DNA from: Sulfotelmatobacter sp049792875
GTDB lineage: Bacteria; Acidobacteriota; Terriglobia; Terriglobales; Acidobacteriaceae
Direction: 5' to 3'
Length of the DNA stretch: 64,000 nucleotides
Assembly: GCA_049792875.1 (NCBI GenBank)
Contig: JBARBI010000014.1
Location: 18,413-82,412 of the forward strand
In this document: positions 1-8,527 of the stretch, in pieces
Layout: every line of letters starts with the position of its first letter
Numbering within the stretch: the first letter of the stretch is position 1
Position numbers and translations under genes: made by a program
The notes under the pieces: model-generated
Told to the model about the DNA's origin: nothing
Seen by the model: only the letters and a program-made list of their open reading frames with translations
Databases searched by the model: none

Positions 1-1
1 A

Positions 2-562
2 ACTCAGCCCCAGTCATTCACCATCACGCCGGGTTTCTTCGCCGCGATTCCATCGACGCAGGCGACGGTGCTGATTTCGGCTCCCGGTGGTTCCGGGACG
101 ACGTCGGTCAGCATCTCTAATTCCACGGGATTCAGCGGGACGATCAGTCTTGGCTGCTCCGGCCTTCCCTCTGAGGCAACCTGCACTTTTACTCCGCCCA
201 CGATTGCAGCGAACGGCAGTCTGAACTCAACGACTGCTGGGATTCTCGTGAGCACGAAAGCGCCTACGCCGGCTGCGCTGGCGCTCAAGCGTGGATTCTT
301 CGCCGCACAGTGGATGATGGGGATCGGTCTGCTCTTCTCCTTGAGTCTAGTTGGCGGGAAGCAGCGCCGTGCAGGCGGACTCTGCATACTCCTCACGCTG
401 GTGCTCGTGGTTTTGATCCCAAGCTGCGGAGGAGGGGGCGGAGGAGGAAGCCAGGCACCGCCTCCCAACCCAGGAACGCCCACAGGGGTCTACAACATGG
501 TGGTTTCTGCAACCAGCGGCTCGACGGTGAGCAAGAGCGGGTTTCTGTTGGTGGTGCAATAG
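2..562 (+). CDS. C-terminal part of a secreted Ig-like repeat protein (5' end outside window)
   Basis: The reading frame is open from the window edge to a TAG at 560-562, so only the last 186 codons are present. The visible part holds a bacterial Ig-like or choice-of-anchor beta-repeat rich in Ser, Thr and Gly (S-I-S-N-S-T-G-F-S-G-T-I-S-L). A hydrophobic stretch follows at about 275-420, then a C-G-G-G-G-G-G-G-S linker and a last short beta segment ending in S-G-F-L-L-V-V-Q. A repeat domain followed by a membrane segment and a final Ig-like strand is a common ending in large cell-surface proteins of acidobacteria. The precise function is unknown. The Met at 68 lies inside the domain and is not the start. 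Confidence 0.7.
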   Translation, partial: TQPQSFTITPGFFAAIPSTQATVLISAPGGSGTTSVSISNSTGFSGTISLGCSGLPSEATCTFTPPTIAANGSLNSTTAGILVSTKAPTPAALALKRGFFAAQWMMGIGLLFSLSLVGGKQRRAGGLCILLTLVLVVLIPSCGGGGGGGSQAPPPNPGTPTGVYNMVVSATSGSTVSKSGFLLVVQ

Positions 563-687
563 ACAAAGCGTCCGAGCCGCGGAAACACACGTCCCCCGGC
601 AAGCTAACCGGGGCGCCGACCGCAGCGGTTGACGCGTTCCCGCCGCGTCCGTGGTGTTACGATCTATTCGACGTCGCCTAATCACCC

Positions 688-1692
688 ATGAAACTCTCTG
701 TTATCGCTTCTGCGCTTAACGTGCGCCTGGAAAACGGCTCCCCGGAGATGGAGATTACCGGCCTTAATAGAATTGAGCAGGCCGGCCCCGGGGAACTCAC
801 CTTCGTTTCGAATCCCAAGTACGCGGCGGGGGCCCGGACGACCAAGGCGTCGGCGGTGATTGTAGGGGAGGACTTCCCTGCTGTGTCCGCGGCCATGTTG
901 CGGGCAAAGGATCCCTACGTGACGTTTGCGCAGGCACTTGAGTTGTTTCACCAGGCGCCGCGGTACACGCCCGGTGTACACGTCACGGCGGTAGTACATC
1001 CCAGCGCGAGGATTGGGGCGAACGCGCATGTCGGGCCGTATGTCGTCATCGGCGAAGACGTAGAGATCGGGGCGGACGCAGTGCTGCTGGCGCACGTGGT
1101 CATTTATCGCGGGGCGCAACTTGGGGACAACTTCTTCGCACACGCGCACTCCGTGGTACGCGAGAACTGCCGGGTAGGCAACAACGTGCTTCTACAGAAC
1201 GGAGTTGTGATCGGGGCAGATGGATTTGGATTCGCCAAGACTGCGGAAGGACGATGGCATAAGATTCCCCAACCGGCTCCGGTGGTGATCGAGGACGATG
1301 TCGAGGTGCAGGCCAACTCCTGCATAGACCGGGCGAGCGTGGGCGAAACCCGCATCGGACGCGGCGTGAAGGTGGACAACCTGGTGCAGGTCGGGCACGG
1401 ATCGCACGTGGGCGAAGATGCGCTGCTGTGCGCGCAGGTGGGACTGGCTGGATCCTCCGAGATCGGCAACAAGGTCATCCTTACAGGGCAGGTCGGTGTG
1501 GTCGGGCACTGCAAGGTGGGGGATAACGCGATTGTGACCCCGCAGAGTGGGGTTGCACACGACATTCCTGCCGGCGCGCTAGTGAGTGGGGCACCTGCCG
1601 TGGATCATAAAGTGTGGCTGAAATATTCGGCGATTCTGCCGCGGTTGCCGGAGATTGCGCGGGCAGTGCGCGCGAAGAGTCGCAAAGAATAA
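688..1692 (+). CDS. lpxD: UDP-3-O-(3-hydroxyacyl)glucosamine N-acyltransferase LpxD
   Basis: LpxD adds the second 3-hydroxyacyl chain, from acyl-ACP, to the 2-amino group of UDP-3-O-acyl-glucosamine in lipid A synthesis, in the cytoplasm. The 334-aa protein has the usual length. Residues 1-95 form the uridine/lipid-binding N-terminal domain, and residues 100-300 are left-handed beta-helix hexapeptide repeats (I-G-A-N-A-H-V-G, V-G-E-D-A). The catalytic histidine is expected at His237 in V-Q-V-G-H-G-S-H-V-G. No lpxA, fabZ or lpxB is nearby, so this looks like a stand-alone copy. It is the clearest evidence in the window for an LPS outer membrane. Confidence 0.95.
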   Translation: MKLSVIASALNVRLENGSPEMEITGLNRIEQAGPGELTFVSNPKYAAGARTTKASAVIVGEDFPAVSAAMLRAKDPYVTFAQALELFHQAPRYTPGVHVTAVVHPSARIGANAHVGPYVVIGEDVEIGADAVLLAHVVIYRGAQLGDNFFAHAHSVVRENCRVGNNVLLQNGVVIGADGFGFAKTAEGRWHKIPQPAPVVIEDDVEVQANSCIDRASVGETRIGRGVKVDNLVQVGHGSHVGEDALLCAQVGLAGSSEIGNKVILTGQVGVVGHCKVGDNAIVTPQSGVAHDIPAGALVSGAPAVDHKVWLKYSAILPRLPEIARAVRAKSRKE

Positions 1693-1792
1693 CTGCACCG
1701 GACACCTGTGACTCCGCTCCGTAGAACCCCCCACTTTTTGCCGCAAAAGACGCAGCAAGAACGAGGCACCCAGCTAGGGTTCACAGGGGAAC

Positions 1793-2554
1793 TCAGGCGT
1801 ACGCTGTTCCTCCGTGGGCCTCTCGGCCTTCGGCGGTTACGGCAGCGGGTTGGCGGTACTGTTCCGGCAGGCCACTCTCGATGGCGGCGCGTACTTTTTC
1901 CATCAGGCATTCCCGGCTGACGAAATCCTTGGGATCGATCGCCGGATGGAAAATCACTTTCACCAAGCCTGGCTTGATCGCGAATCTCGCCTTCGGCATG
2001 GCGTAGTGAGTGCCCACGATGGTGATCGGGATTACCGGAACTCCACACTCCATGGCCAGATAGAACGGACCCTTCTTGAAGGGGAGCAGTTTGCCGTCGA
2101 ACGAGCGCTTGCCCTCCACGTAGATGGTCATGTTGAGTCCCTGCTCGACCACCGACTTGGCGGCCCGCACGGCTTCAATCCCGGCGTCGCGGTTGCCGCG
2201 GTCGACGGGCACCAGCGATCCCATACGCATGGCGCGCCCCAGGATCGGGACCTTGAACAACTCTTTCTTCACCATCACGGACGAGCGCTTGGGAATCAGC
2301 GGTATTTGAATCGGGGGGTCAAGGTTGGAAGCGTGATTGGTCATGAAAATATAGCTGCGCGAGTGGTCGAACTGATCGCGTCCGACGGTTTGGACGCGGA
2401 CGCCGGTAATCCACACGCCAGCCCAGGCACCCCACATGAAAAGGCGATAAAGGACGCGGACATCTCCCATGATGAAGCTCGCCGAAAAACCAATGATCGC
2501 GGCCGCGGGGGCAGCCAGCGCCCAGAACATCAACATGATGATCGTGCGGATCAT
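1793..2554 (-). CDS. plsC: 1-acyl-sn-glycerol-3-phosphate acyltransferase (PlsC family)
   Basis: This enzyme acylates lysophosphatidate to phosphatidate at the inner membrane in phospholipid synthesis. The 253-aa protein starts with a hydrophobic anchor (residues 1-30). It has the acyltransferase block N-H-A-S-N-L-D-P (His74 and Asp79, the HX4D motif) and the second block V-E-G-K-R-S (Glu147-Arg150), here with Lys where E-G-T-R is usual. The start overlaps the stop of the upstream M61 gene by 4 nt, so it is the last gene of a minus-strand operon. It converges on lpxD across about 100 bp with no clear terminator. Confidence 0.9.
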   Translation of the reverse strand: MIRTIIMLMFWALAAPAAAIIGFSASFIMGDVRVLYRLFMWGAWAGVWITGVRVQTVGRDQFDHSRSYIFMTNHASNLDPPIQIPLIPKRSSVMVKKELFKVPILGRAMRMGSLVPVDRGNRDAGIEAVRAAKSVVEQGLNMTIYVEGKRSFDGKLLPFKKGPFYLAMECGVPVIPITIVGTHYAMPKARFAIKPGLVKVIFHPAIDPKDFVSRECLMEKVRAAIESGLPEQYRQPAAVTAEGREAHGGTAYA

Positions 2555-4398
2555 TTTGCCGCAGCTCCCGCAGTGGTGTCTGTGGCGCCCTGCGCTTCGC
2601 CTTTCAGCCAGGCACTACGTCGCGCGCGTTGTTGGGCTGAGACCTGATCGGTATCTCTCACCTCGTAGGAGATTTCCTGACGGCTGTCGATTTTCCACTT
2701 CAGCTCGTGCTCAGCGCCACGGCGGGAGCGGACCTTCACGGTGAGTGTGTCCCCGGGATTCAAATGGGCCAACTCCTGGCGAAACTCCTGTCCGGCGGGC
2801 TTGCCCTGGAGCTCAGTGATGGTGTCGCCCACCTGCAGGCCAGCATGCTCAGCGGCGCTGCCGGGTGTCACGGCTCCGATCGACAGCAGGCTGTCAAAGT
2901 TACGGGATGCCATGAAACCGGCATCGGTCACGGTGTTCGAGATGGCATCCACGCGCAGACCGACCGGCCGGAGAAAATCATTCCAGGGAATCTCTTCCGT
3001 TCCGGCCACGTACTTCGTGAAGAACCAGGCAAGGTCGGCGTGGCTCACCGCTTCAGCGGCCTCCCGAACGCCCTCGGAATCATTAAAGAAGCGGCCTTTC
3101 TTCGCGTAGTTGTCGTTCATCCATTGCAGCACTTCGCGCAGGGACGCCTGACCGTGGCTGGCCTCGCGCACCGCCAGGTCCAGCATTACGCCGAGAAGGT
3201 CGCCTTTATTGTAGTAAGAGATGCTGCGCTCAGGACGGCGGTAAAATTCGTTGCCTTCAAGCCAGGCGTCGAGGCTTGACTCTTCGGCGGATTGAGTGAG
3301 GTGCGCGGGACGCCGCTCGAGTTCTGTGATCTGGTCGCCGAGCCGGTAGAGATACTGTCTCTCATCGAGCAGGCCCGCGCGTCGTTGAACCGTCCCTTCG
3401 GCCGTGCTCGTGACACCCTCGCTGAACCACAGCGCCCGCGTGTAATTCTCTTTGGTGTAGTCCACCGGTTCGAGTGTTTGCGGGCGGATCCGCTTGACGT
3501 TCCACAGATGGAAGAACTCGTGCGCGGTGACGCTGGAAAAGGAAACCAGCGATTGCTTCATCCCGTCTGCGTTCAATTCGATCGCCGTCGAGAAAGCGTG
3601 CTCCATGCCTCCACCTCCCGGCCCGCGCGGGAAATGATAAATGAAAGTGTAGGTGTCGAAGGGACGATCGTTCATCCAACCGGTGGCAGAGGCGACAATC
3701 TTGTGCAGCGTGGCCACTAGCTTTGCCATGTCGTAGTCGGTGGCGTCGGCATCGACGATTACGCGGAAGTGGCCACCCGCTTCGTCGAAGTCAGCCTCCT
3801 GAAAGTTGCCCATCTCTACGGGAGAGTCGACGAGCACGTCGTAATTCGCGGCACTGAACTCGCCGCCGGAAACGGGCGCCAAGGGAGTTGCGATGTGCCA
3901 TCCCTCGGGAACTTGGCTGAAACGCACGGTCACGGCGGCATTGCGCGCATCCACGGAATACATCAAAATCTGCGCCAGATTGAAGAAGGCATGATGAGGG
4001 TTCACCTGCGCGCCGAACGGACCCTGGGAATCGACATAGATTTGATACTCGACAATCGCTCCGCTCTCCGCGCCTTGAATCTGCCAGCGGCTCTTGTCGA
4101 GCGCGCTCACCGGGAGTGGCTTGCCGGAGCGATCCTTGGCGCGAACCCAGGTCAAATACTGAGCGAAGTCACGGACCTGATAGAGGGCGTTCCACACGGG
4201 CAACTGAAGTTCGCGCTGGGCAGCACCCGCCGGCAGGATGATCTGCACTTCCACCAGATGCTCTGCGGGCGAAGAGAGAGCGACAGTGTAACTAACCGGG
4301 GCCTGCGTCTGCGCGAGACACATCAACGACGCGGCGAGAATTGCGGCACAAAGGGCACCTCGCAGGGTGCGCCGGATCAATTTCAGCGAGGAACTCAT
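2551..4398 (-). CDS. secreted M61-family metallopeptidase with PDZ domain
   Basis: This is a probable periplasmic zinc aminopeptidase of the M61 (glycyl aminopeptidase-like) family. A signal peptide covers residues 1-29 (A-A-I-L-A-A-S-L-M-C-L-A-Q). The zinc motif H-E-F-F-H lies at His293-Glu294-His297, within the typical H-E-F-F-H-L-W-N-V-K-R context, and the third ligand is probably Glu327 in W-F-S-E-G-V-T-S. A PDZ domain follows at about 480-580 (A-G-L-Q-V-G-D-T-I). The gene overlaps mpl and plsC by 4 nt on either side, which suggests translational coupling. The substrate is unknown; its position in a murein-peptide operon is suggestive but not proof of a cell-wall role. Confidence 0.9.
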   Translation of the reverse strand: MSSSLKLIRRTLRGALCAAILAASLMCLAQTQAPVSYTVALSSPAEHLVEVQIILPAGAAQRELQLPVWNALYQVRDFAQYLTWVRAKDRSGKPLPVSALDKSRWQIQGAESGAIVEYQIYVDSQGPFGAQVNPHHAFFNLAQILMYSVDARNAAVTVRFSQVPEGWHIATPLAPVSGGEFSAANYDVLVDSPVEMGNFQEADFDEAGGHFRVIVDADATDYDMAKLVATLHKIVASATGWMNDRPFDTYTFIYHFPRGPGGGGMEHAFSTAIELNADGMKQSLVSFSSVTAHEFFHLWNVKRIRPQTLEPVDYTKENYTRALWFSEGVTSTAEGTVQRRAGLLDERQYLYRLGDQITELERRPAHLTQSAEESSLDAWLEGNEFYRRPERSISYYNKGDLLGVMLDLAVREASHGQASLREVLQWMNDNYAKKGRFFNDSEGVREAAEAVSHADLAWFFTKYVAGTEEIPWNDFLRPVGLRVDAISNTVTDAGFMASRNFDSLLSIGAVTPGSAAEHAGLQVGDTITELQGKPAGQEFRQELAHLNPGDTLTVKVRSRRGAEHELKWKIDSRQEISYEVRDTDQVSAQQRARRSAWLKGEAQGATDTTAGAAAK

Positions 4399-5846
4399 CG
4401 CCTCCCTGCCAGTTCCCGCAGCCGTGCCGGCAGTTTTTCATAAATCCCGCCGAAACCACCGTTGGAGAGAATCGCCACCACGTCGCCGCTGTGCATTTCG
4501 GAGGCAACCGCCTGCACGATGGCGTCGGCGTCTGCGAACAGCCTTGCACGGCGGCCGTCTTGCTCGATCTCGGAAGCGAGGGCCGGCAACTCCAGGCGCT
4601 CGTTTTCCGGGACTGCTTCCGAGCGGAACACTCCGGCCACGATGATTTCGTCGGCCTGGGCCAGGCTGTGCGCCAAGGCGCTCTGCAAAACCCGGCGACG
4701 AAGCGTGTTGGAACGCGGTTCAAGAATCGCCCACAGGCGCGCCCGGGGATAGCGCGCGCGGAGAGCTTTCAGCGTCCCGGCGATCGCCGTGGGATGATGG
4801 GCAAAGTCGTCGATGATGGTGATGCCGTTCACTTCCGCTTTCACTTCGAGGCGACGTTTGACGCTCTGGAAAGTTTTCAGCGCTGCCGCAATCGCCTCTT
4901 TCGGAATGCCGCAGGAAGCCGCCAGCGCCGCCGCCGCGGTGGCATTCCAGACGTTGTATTCCCCAGGCAGCGGAAATTCGAGGTCGGCCCACGGCTGGCC
5001 ATCGTGCAGAACAGTCCACGAAGTACGCGTCGGGTCGAGCCGCAGGTCGGTAATTTTCCAGTTCGCGCGCGTCCCGGCGCCGTAGCGCTCTACCGGGCAG
5101 AACGCCTTGGCCAAACAGCGCTCGAGACTAGGGCTTTCTGACACATCGCCGGCGAACCCGTCAAAGGCCACGATCCGGCCTCGGCGTGGAATCAGATTCA
5201 CCAAGCGCTTGAAGGCGGTTTCAACGGCGTCGAGATCTTTATAGATGTCGGCGTGATCGAACTCGACCGAGGTCAGAATCACCGAGTCGGGAAAGTAATG
5301 CAGGAATTTCGGTCCCTTGTCGAAGAAAGCGGTGTCGTACTCGTCACCTTCGAGGATGAAGTGCTTCCCTGCGCCGAGATGGAAACTCGAACCGAAATTT
5401 TCCGCGATACCGCCGATCAAAAACGACGGCTGCAGGCCTGCCGAGTGGAAGATCCAGGCCAGCATGGAGGTGGTCGTGGTCTTGCCGTGAGTGCCGGCGA
5501 CGACCAGCACTTCCTTGCCTTGAAGAAACTCGTCGTGCAGCAACTGCGGTAAGGAACAGAATGGAATGCGCTGGTCCAGCAGTTGCTCCAGTTCCACATT
5601 GCCACGCGACATGGCGTTGCCGACCACGACCAGATCAGGTCGCGGGTCGAGATTCTTCGCATCGAATGGTTGCGCGACGGGAATCCCCAGCTCGCGCAGA
5701 AAGTCCGACATCGGGGGATAGGCTGCGGCGTCGGAGCCAGTGACGTGAAAGCTGCGCTGCTTGAGCATTCCAGCCAGCGAGGCCATGGCGGTGCCGCAGA
5801 TACCGATCAGGTGTACGTGCTTCTCGTTCATGTCCGGCTTACTCAC
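4395..5846 (-). CDS. mpl: UDP-MurNAc:L-Ala-gamma-D-Glu-meso-DAP ligase Mpl (murein recycling)
   Basis: Mpl joins recovered murein tripeptide to UDP-N-acetylmuramate with ATP, bypassing MurC, MurD and MurE. The 483-aa protein has the Mur-ligase layout: an N-terminal Rossmann domain (H-L-I-G-I-C-G-T-A-M), a P-loop at residues 118-124 (G-T-H-G-K-T-T), a central domain with the ligand-binding E-G-D-E-Y-D, and a C-terminal domain. The E-G-D-E-Y-D-T-A-F-F block and the length fit Mpl better than MurC. ldcA and dapF lie just upstream in the same direction, and LdcA produces the tripeptide that Mpl uses. It overlaps the M61 gene by 4 nt. Confidence 0.92.
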   Translation of the reverse strand: MSKPDMNEKHVHLIGICGTAMASLAGMLKQRSFHVTGSDAAAYPPMSDFLRELGIPVAQPFDAKNLDPRPDLVVVGNAMSRGNVELEQLLDQRIPFCSLPQLLHDEFLQGKEVLVVAGTHGKTTTTSMLAWIFHSAGLQPSFLIGGIAENFGSSFHLGAGKHFILEGDEYDTAFFDKGPKFLHYFPDSVILTSVEFDHADIYKDLDAVETAFKRLVNLIPRRGRIVAFDGFAGDVSESPSLERCLAKAFCPVERYGAGTRANWKITDLRLDPTRTSWTVLHDGQPWADLEFPLPGEYNVWNATAAAALAASCGIPKEAIAAALKTFQSVKRRLEVKAEVNGITIIDDFAHHPTAIAGTLKALRARYPRARLWAILEPRSNTLRRRVLQSALAHSLAQADEIIVAGVFRSEAVPENERLELPALASEIEQDGRRARLFADADAIVQAVASEMHSGDVVAILSNGGFGGIYEKLPARLRELAGRR

Positions 5847-5927
5847 TGCACCTAAAGGCGCGATTTGTTTTGTACATCTGCGATCTGCCCGAAGGCATAC
5901 CCTGACACAATCTCTGAGCTCTTCCGG

Positions 5928-5954
5928 AGCTCGGTCAGGCGTAGCTCGGTCAGG
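5928..5954. repeat. 12-bp direct repeat across the ldcA stop codon
   Basis: The 12-mer AGCTCGGTCAGG occurs at 5928-5939 and again at 5943-5954, separated by 3 bp. The second copy covers the ldcA stop codon. Just upstream, GAGCTC occurs twice around a short spacer. This looks like a local duplication at the end of ldcA. No function is evident. Confidence 0.6.
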
Positions 5955-6897
5955 GCATGACCGATGGTTCCAAGATCCGGAGGGTTACTTGCCCACCGCG
6001 GACAGACAACTTCGCTCTTACTCCGAACGGGAGGGTGATGTTGCCCGAGGAGACGTGCCCCGACCTCACGCCGAAAGCGACTGGCACTCCCAGGCTACCG
6101 ACAACACGGGCAACTACGTCCTGCAAAGTGTAACCCTGATTAGCGGTCTGAACGCAGTCGAGCATTTCTCCGAAGACGATGCCGCGAACGCCATCAAAGT
6201 GTCCGGCCAATTTCAGCTGCATCAGCATGCGATCGATCTGAAAGGGCTTGGCCGCGACATCCTCGACAAACAGAATCGTACCTGTAGTCTTGATTTCGTA
6301 GGGCGTGCCCAACGATGCGACCAGAATTGACAGGCATCCACCGTACAAGACTCCCTCTGCATTGCCGTCGACGATCCCACAGACACCCGGACCCTGAGCC
6401 ACGTCCCACGCATCCGAGCCCGATAGGGCGGCCTGCCACGATGCCCGATCGACCCCGTCCGCGTGTGCCCAGTCCTTCGCTGCCATCGGACCATGGAAAG
6501 CAACAAGTCCGGCAGTGTCGACCAAGTAAGTCAGAAGTGAGGTGATGTCGCTGTACCCTACGAAAATCTTGGGATGCAGTTTGATCTTTTCGAGATCAAG
6601 CTGTCTCAGCAGATAGGTTGCGCCGTAGCCGCCGCGCGCACACACGATCGCTCGTACGTCGTCACGCACGAACATCTCTTCCAATTCGCGCACCCGTCGC
6701 TCGACAGATCCGGCAAAATAGAGATCCTCTTCCAGAATCGTGTCGAAAAAGAACGGGCAGTATCCTGCGCGTCGCAGCGCCTCGCAGCCCGCGTCCAAGT
6801 CAGGGCGCTTGAGATTGCTGGCAGGAGCAACAATGCCGACTGTATCGCCGGGTCGAAGGGCGGGCGGTCTGACGGGTTGAAGGTAGGACGAGGACAT
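5950..6897 (-). CDS. ldcA: LD-carboxypeptidase (S66 family) LdcA
   Basis: LdcA removes the terminal D-Ala from murein tetrapeptide in the cytoplasm, giving the tripeptide used by Mpl. The 315-aa protein matches family S66. The nucleophile is Ser116 in V-G-Y-S-D-I-T-S, preceded by the conserved C-A-R-G-G-Y-G. The Glu and His of the Ser-His-Glu triad are likely in F-V-E-D-V and in S-G-H-V-S-S-G-N near the C-terminus. No signal peptide is seen, as expected for the cytoplasmic recycling enzyme. It lies 45 bp after dapF and about 100 bp before mpl on the same strand. Confidence 0.92.
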   Translation of the reverse strand: MSSSYLQPVRPPALRPGDTVGIVAPASNLKRPDLDAGCEALRRAGYCPFFFDTILEEDLYFAGSVERRVRELEEMFVRDDVRAIVCARGGYGATYLLRQLDLEKIKLHPKIFVGYSDITSLLTYLVDTAGLVAFHGPMAAKDWAHADGVDRASWQAALSGSDAWDVAQGPGVCGIVDGNAEGVLYGGCLSILVASLGTPYEIKTTGTILFVEDVAAKPFQIDRMLMQLKLAGHFDGVRGIVFGEMLDCVQTANQGYTLQDVVARVVGSLGVPVAFGVRSGHVSSGNITLPFGVRAKLSVRGGQVTLRILEPSVMP

Positions 6898-6942
6898 TGG
6901 TTTCAGGCGCTGTGCGATCCTGGAAGCCGCGCAATCCGCAGT

Positions 6943-7743
6943 TCAACTCAAAAAGAATTCCCCCCGGCACAACAGCCGAGCCGAGCCTCGCAGAGAGACT
7001 TTATTCCCGTTCGTCCGAACGGTCTGTATCCCGCCGGGCGCATGAACCTTCACGGGTGAAGCGCCCCCCCCGGCGGCTATCGCGGCCACTGCCGATGCGC
7101 AAGAACCGGTGCCCGAAGACAGGGTTTCTCCAACGCCCCGCTCATAAAAACACGCCCTCACATCATTCTTGCCATCGACCACCACGAGTTCAACGTTCAC
7201 CCCTTGAGGGAAGTGCGAGCTCTGCTGAATTTCCGCGGCGTGCGTCTGCCAGTCCGCTGCAAACTCAGGGACGAAGGTCACGAAATGCGGGTTGCCCATC
7301 GACACTGGGATCCCGCGTACTTCCCTGGCACCAATCTTGAGCACCAGTTCGTTCTCGACAACGGCCTCACCCATCTCGATTTCGAACTCATATTCGGAGT
7401 CTCGGCGTGAGGTCAACTGGCAGAACTTGGTTCCTGCCCCGGTGAGAATTGAAATCCGTTCCTTGCCGAGTTGGGCGCAAACGTATGCCGCCACGCAGCG
7501 CGTGCCATTACCGGAGATCTCCGCGGACGAGCCGTCAGCATTGATCAAGCGGATTTCGACGTCGGCGGTGAAGTGGGGAAGCATCCACTCGACCCCGTCG
7601 GCTCCCACGCCATCGTGGCGGTGACAAATGCGGCGGGTAAACGCAGCGATGTCGGACGGAGCCAGGGCGCCGTCGATCAAAAGAAAATCGTTGCCATTGG
7701 CGCTGGCCTTCACGAAAGGAATGGTGCGGACTCCCGAGGTCAC
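6943..7743 (-). CDS. dapF: diaminopimelate epimerase DapF
   Basis: DapF converts LL-diaminopimelate to meso-diaminopimelate for lysine and peptidoglycan synthesis without a cofactor. The two catalytic cysteines are visible: Cys83 in G-N-G-T-R-C-V-A and Cys215 in S-G-T-G-S-C-A-S. The N-terminal F-V-K-A-S-A-N-G-N-D-F block is characteristic; the usual M-x-G are replaced by A-S-A. At 266 aa it has normal length. Its start overlaps the stop of the mgtC-like gene by 4 nt. It supplies the DAP whose peptides LdcA and Mpl recycle. Confidence 0.95.
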   Translation of the reverse strand: MTSGVRTIPFVKASANGNDFLLIDGALAPSDIAAFTRRICHRHDGVGADGVEWMLPHFTADVEIRLINADGSSAEISGNGTRCVAAYVCAQLGKERISILTGAGTKFCQLTSRRDSEYEFEIEMGEAVVENELVLKIGAREVRGIPVSMGNPHFVTFVPEFAADWQTHAAEIQQSSHFPQGVNVELVVVDGKNDVRACFYERGVGETLSSGTGSCASAVAAIAAGGGASPVKVHAPGGIQTVRTNGNKVSLRGSARLLCRGEFFLS

Positions 7744-8495
7744 TCGTGATCCACCCGGCCGAGAGAGGTCACGCCGCGCAAGATCGTCGACCCTTTCAGT
7801 CGCTGCAGTAATTCCTTTTGTTCGCGGTTGCAGCCCTCGACATCAAACTGCAGGCGCACATGCTGGCCTGTATCACCGGTGGCCACGTTTTGCATCAGCC
7901 GGTGGTGACTCTCCAGAATGCGGTTGACCTCGTTGCCGATTTCTTCGACGCTGGCCCCCGTGACTTCGTAGCTCGTCATCAGCAGCTTGAGATTGAACGT
8001 TTCTTCCACGTGACCCAGAAAGAACAGTGCGCCCAATACCAGTCCAGTGGCGAATATAGCCGTCAGATAAAGACCGCCGCCCGCGGCCATACCGACCGAC
8101 GCGACTACGAACAGCGTGGCGGCTGTGGTCAGGCCGGTGGTGAGTCCGCGCGTGTGCAGAATCGAGCCCGCGCCGATGAATCCGATGCCGGGGATAATCT
8201 GAGCCGCTATTCTGGCGGCGTCCGACGGGACGCCCGCCAGCCTCTCGGACAAGAGCGTGAACATGGCCGCGCCGAAACAGATGAACATGTTGGTGCGCAG
8301 GCCGGCCGCCCGGTGCCTGAACTCGCGCTCCAGGCCGATGAGGCCACCGAGCAGCGCGGCCAATACCAGGCGCGTCAGAGAGCTGCCAACAGCTCCGCTC
8401 GCCATCTCCCTGCGCAGTATTTGGACGAAATGTTGCCAGCTCATTTGGATCGCCCGCCCGCCTGGGGCAGACTTCGGATGGCCGGATTTTATCAC
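7740..8495 (-). CDS. MgtC/SapB family inner-membrane protein
   Basis: The 251-aa protein has an N-terminal set of about four or five membrane helices carrying the MgtC/SapB signature (L-L-G-G-L-I-G-L-E-R-E, then G-L-R-T-N-M and G-I-G-F-I-G-A-G-S-I-L). A soluble C-terminal domain of about 85 aa has an ACT-like look. Such proteins modulate membrane ATPases or ion transport, for example Mg2+-linked phenotypes; the role here is not known. It sits between a glycosyltransferase and dapF, overlapping dapF by 4 nt. The start chosen is the first in frame; the Met at M-S-W-Q-H-F is also possible. Confidence 0.88.
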   Translation of the reverse strand: MIKSGHPKSAPGGRAIQMSWQHFVQILRREMASGAVGSSLTRLVLAALLGGLIGLEREFRHRAAGLRTNMFICFGAAMFTLLSERLAGVPSDAARIAAQIIPGIGFIGAGSILHTRGLTTGLTTAATLFVVASVGMAAGGGLYLTAIFATGLVLGALFFLGHVEETFNLKLLMTSYEVTGASVEEIGNEVNRILESHHRLMQNVATGDTGQHVRLQFDVEGCNREQKELLQRLKGSTILRGVTSLGRVDHE

Positions 8496-8527
8496 CGGAC
8501 TTGTGCTCTCCGGCGTTACCTGCGTGA

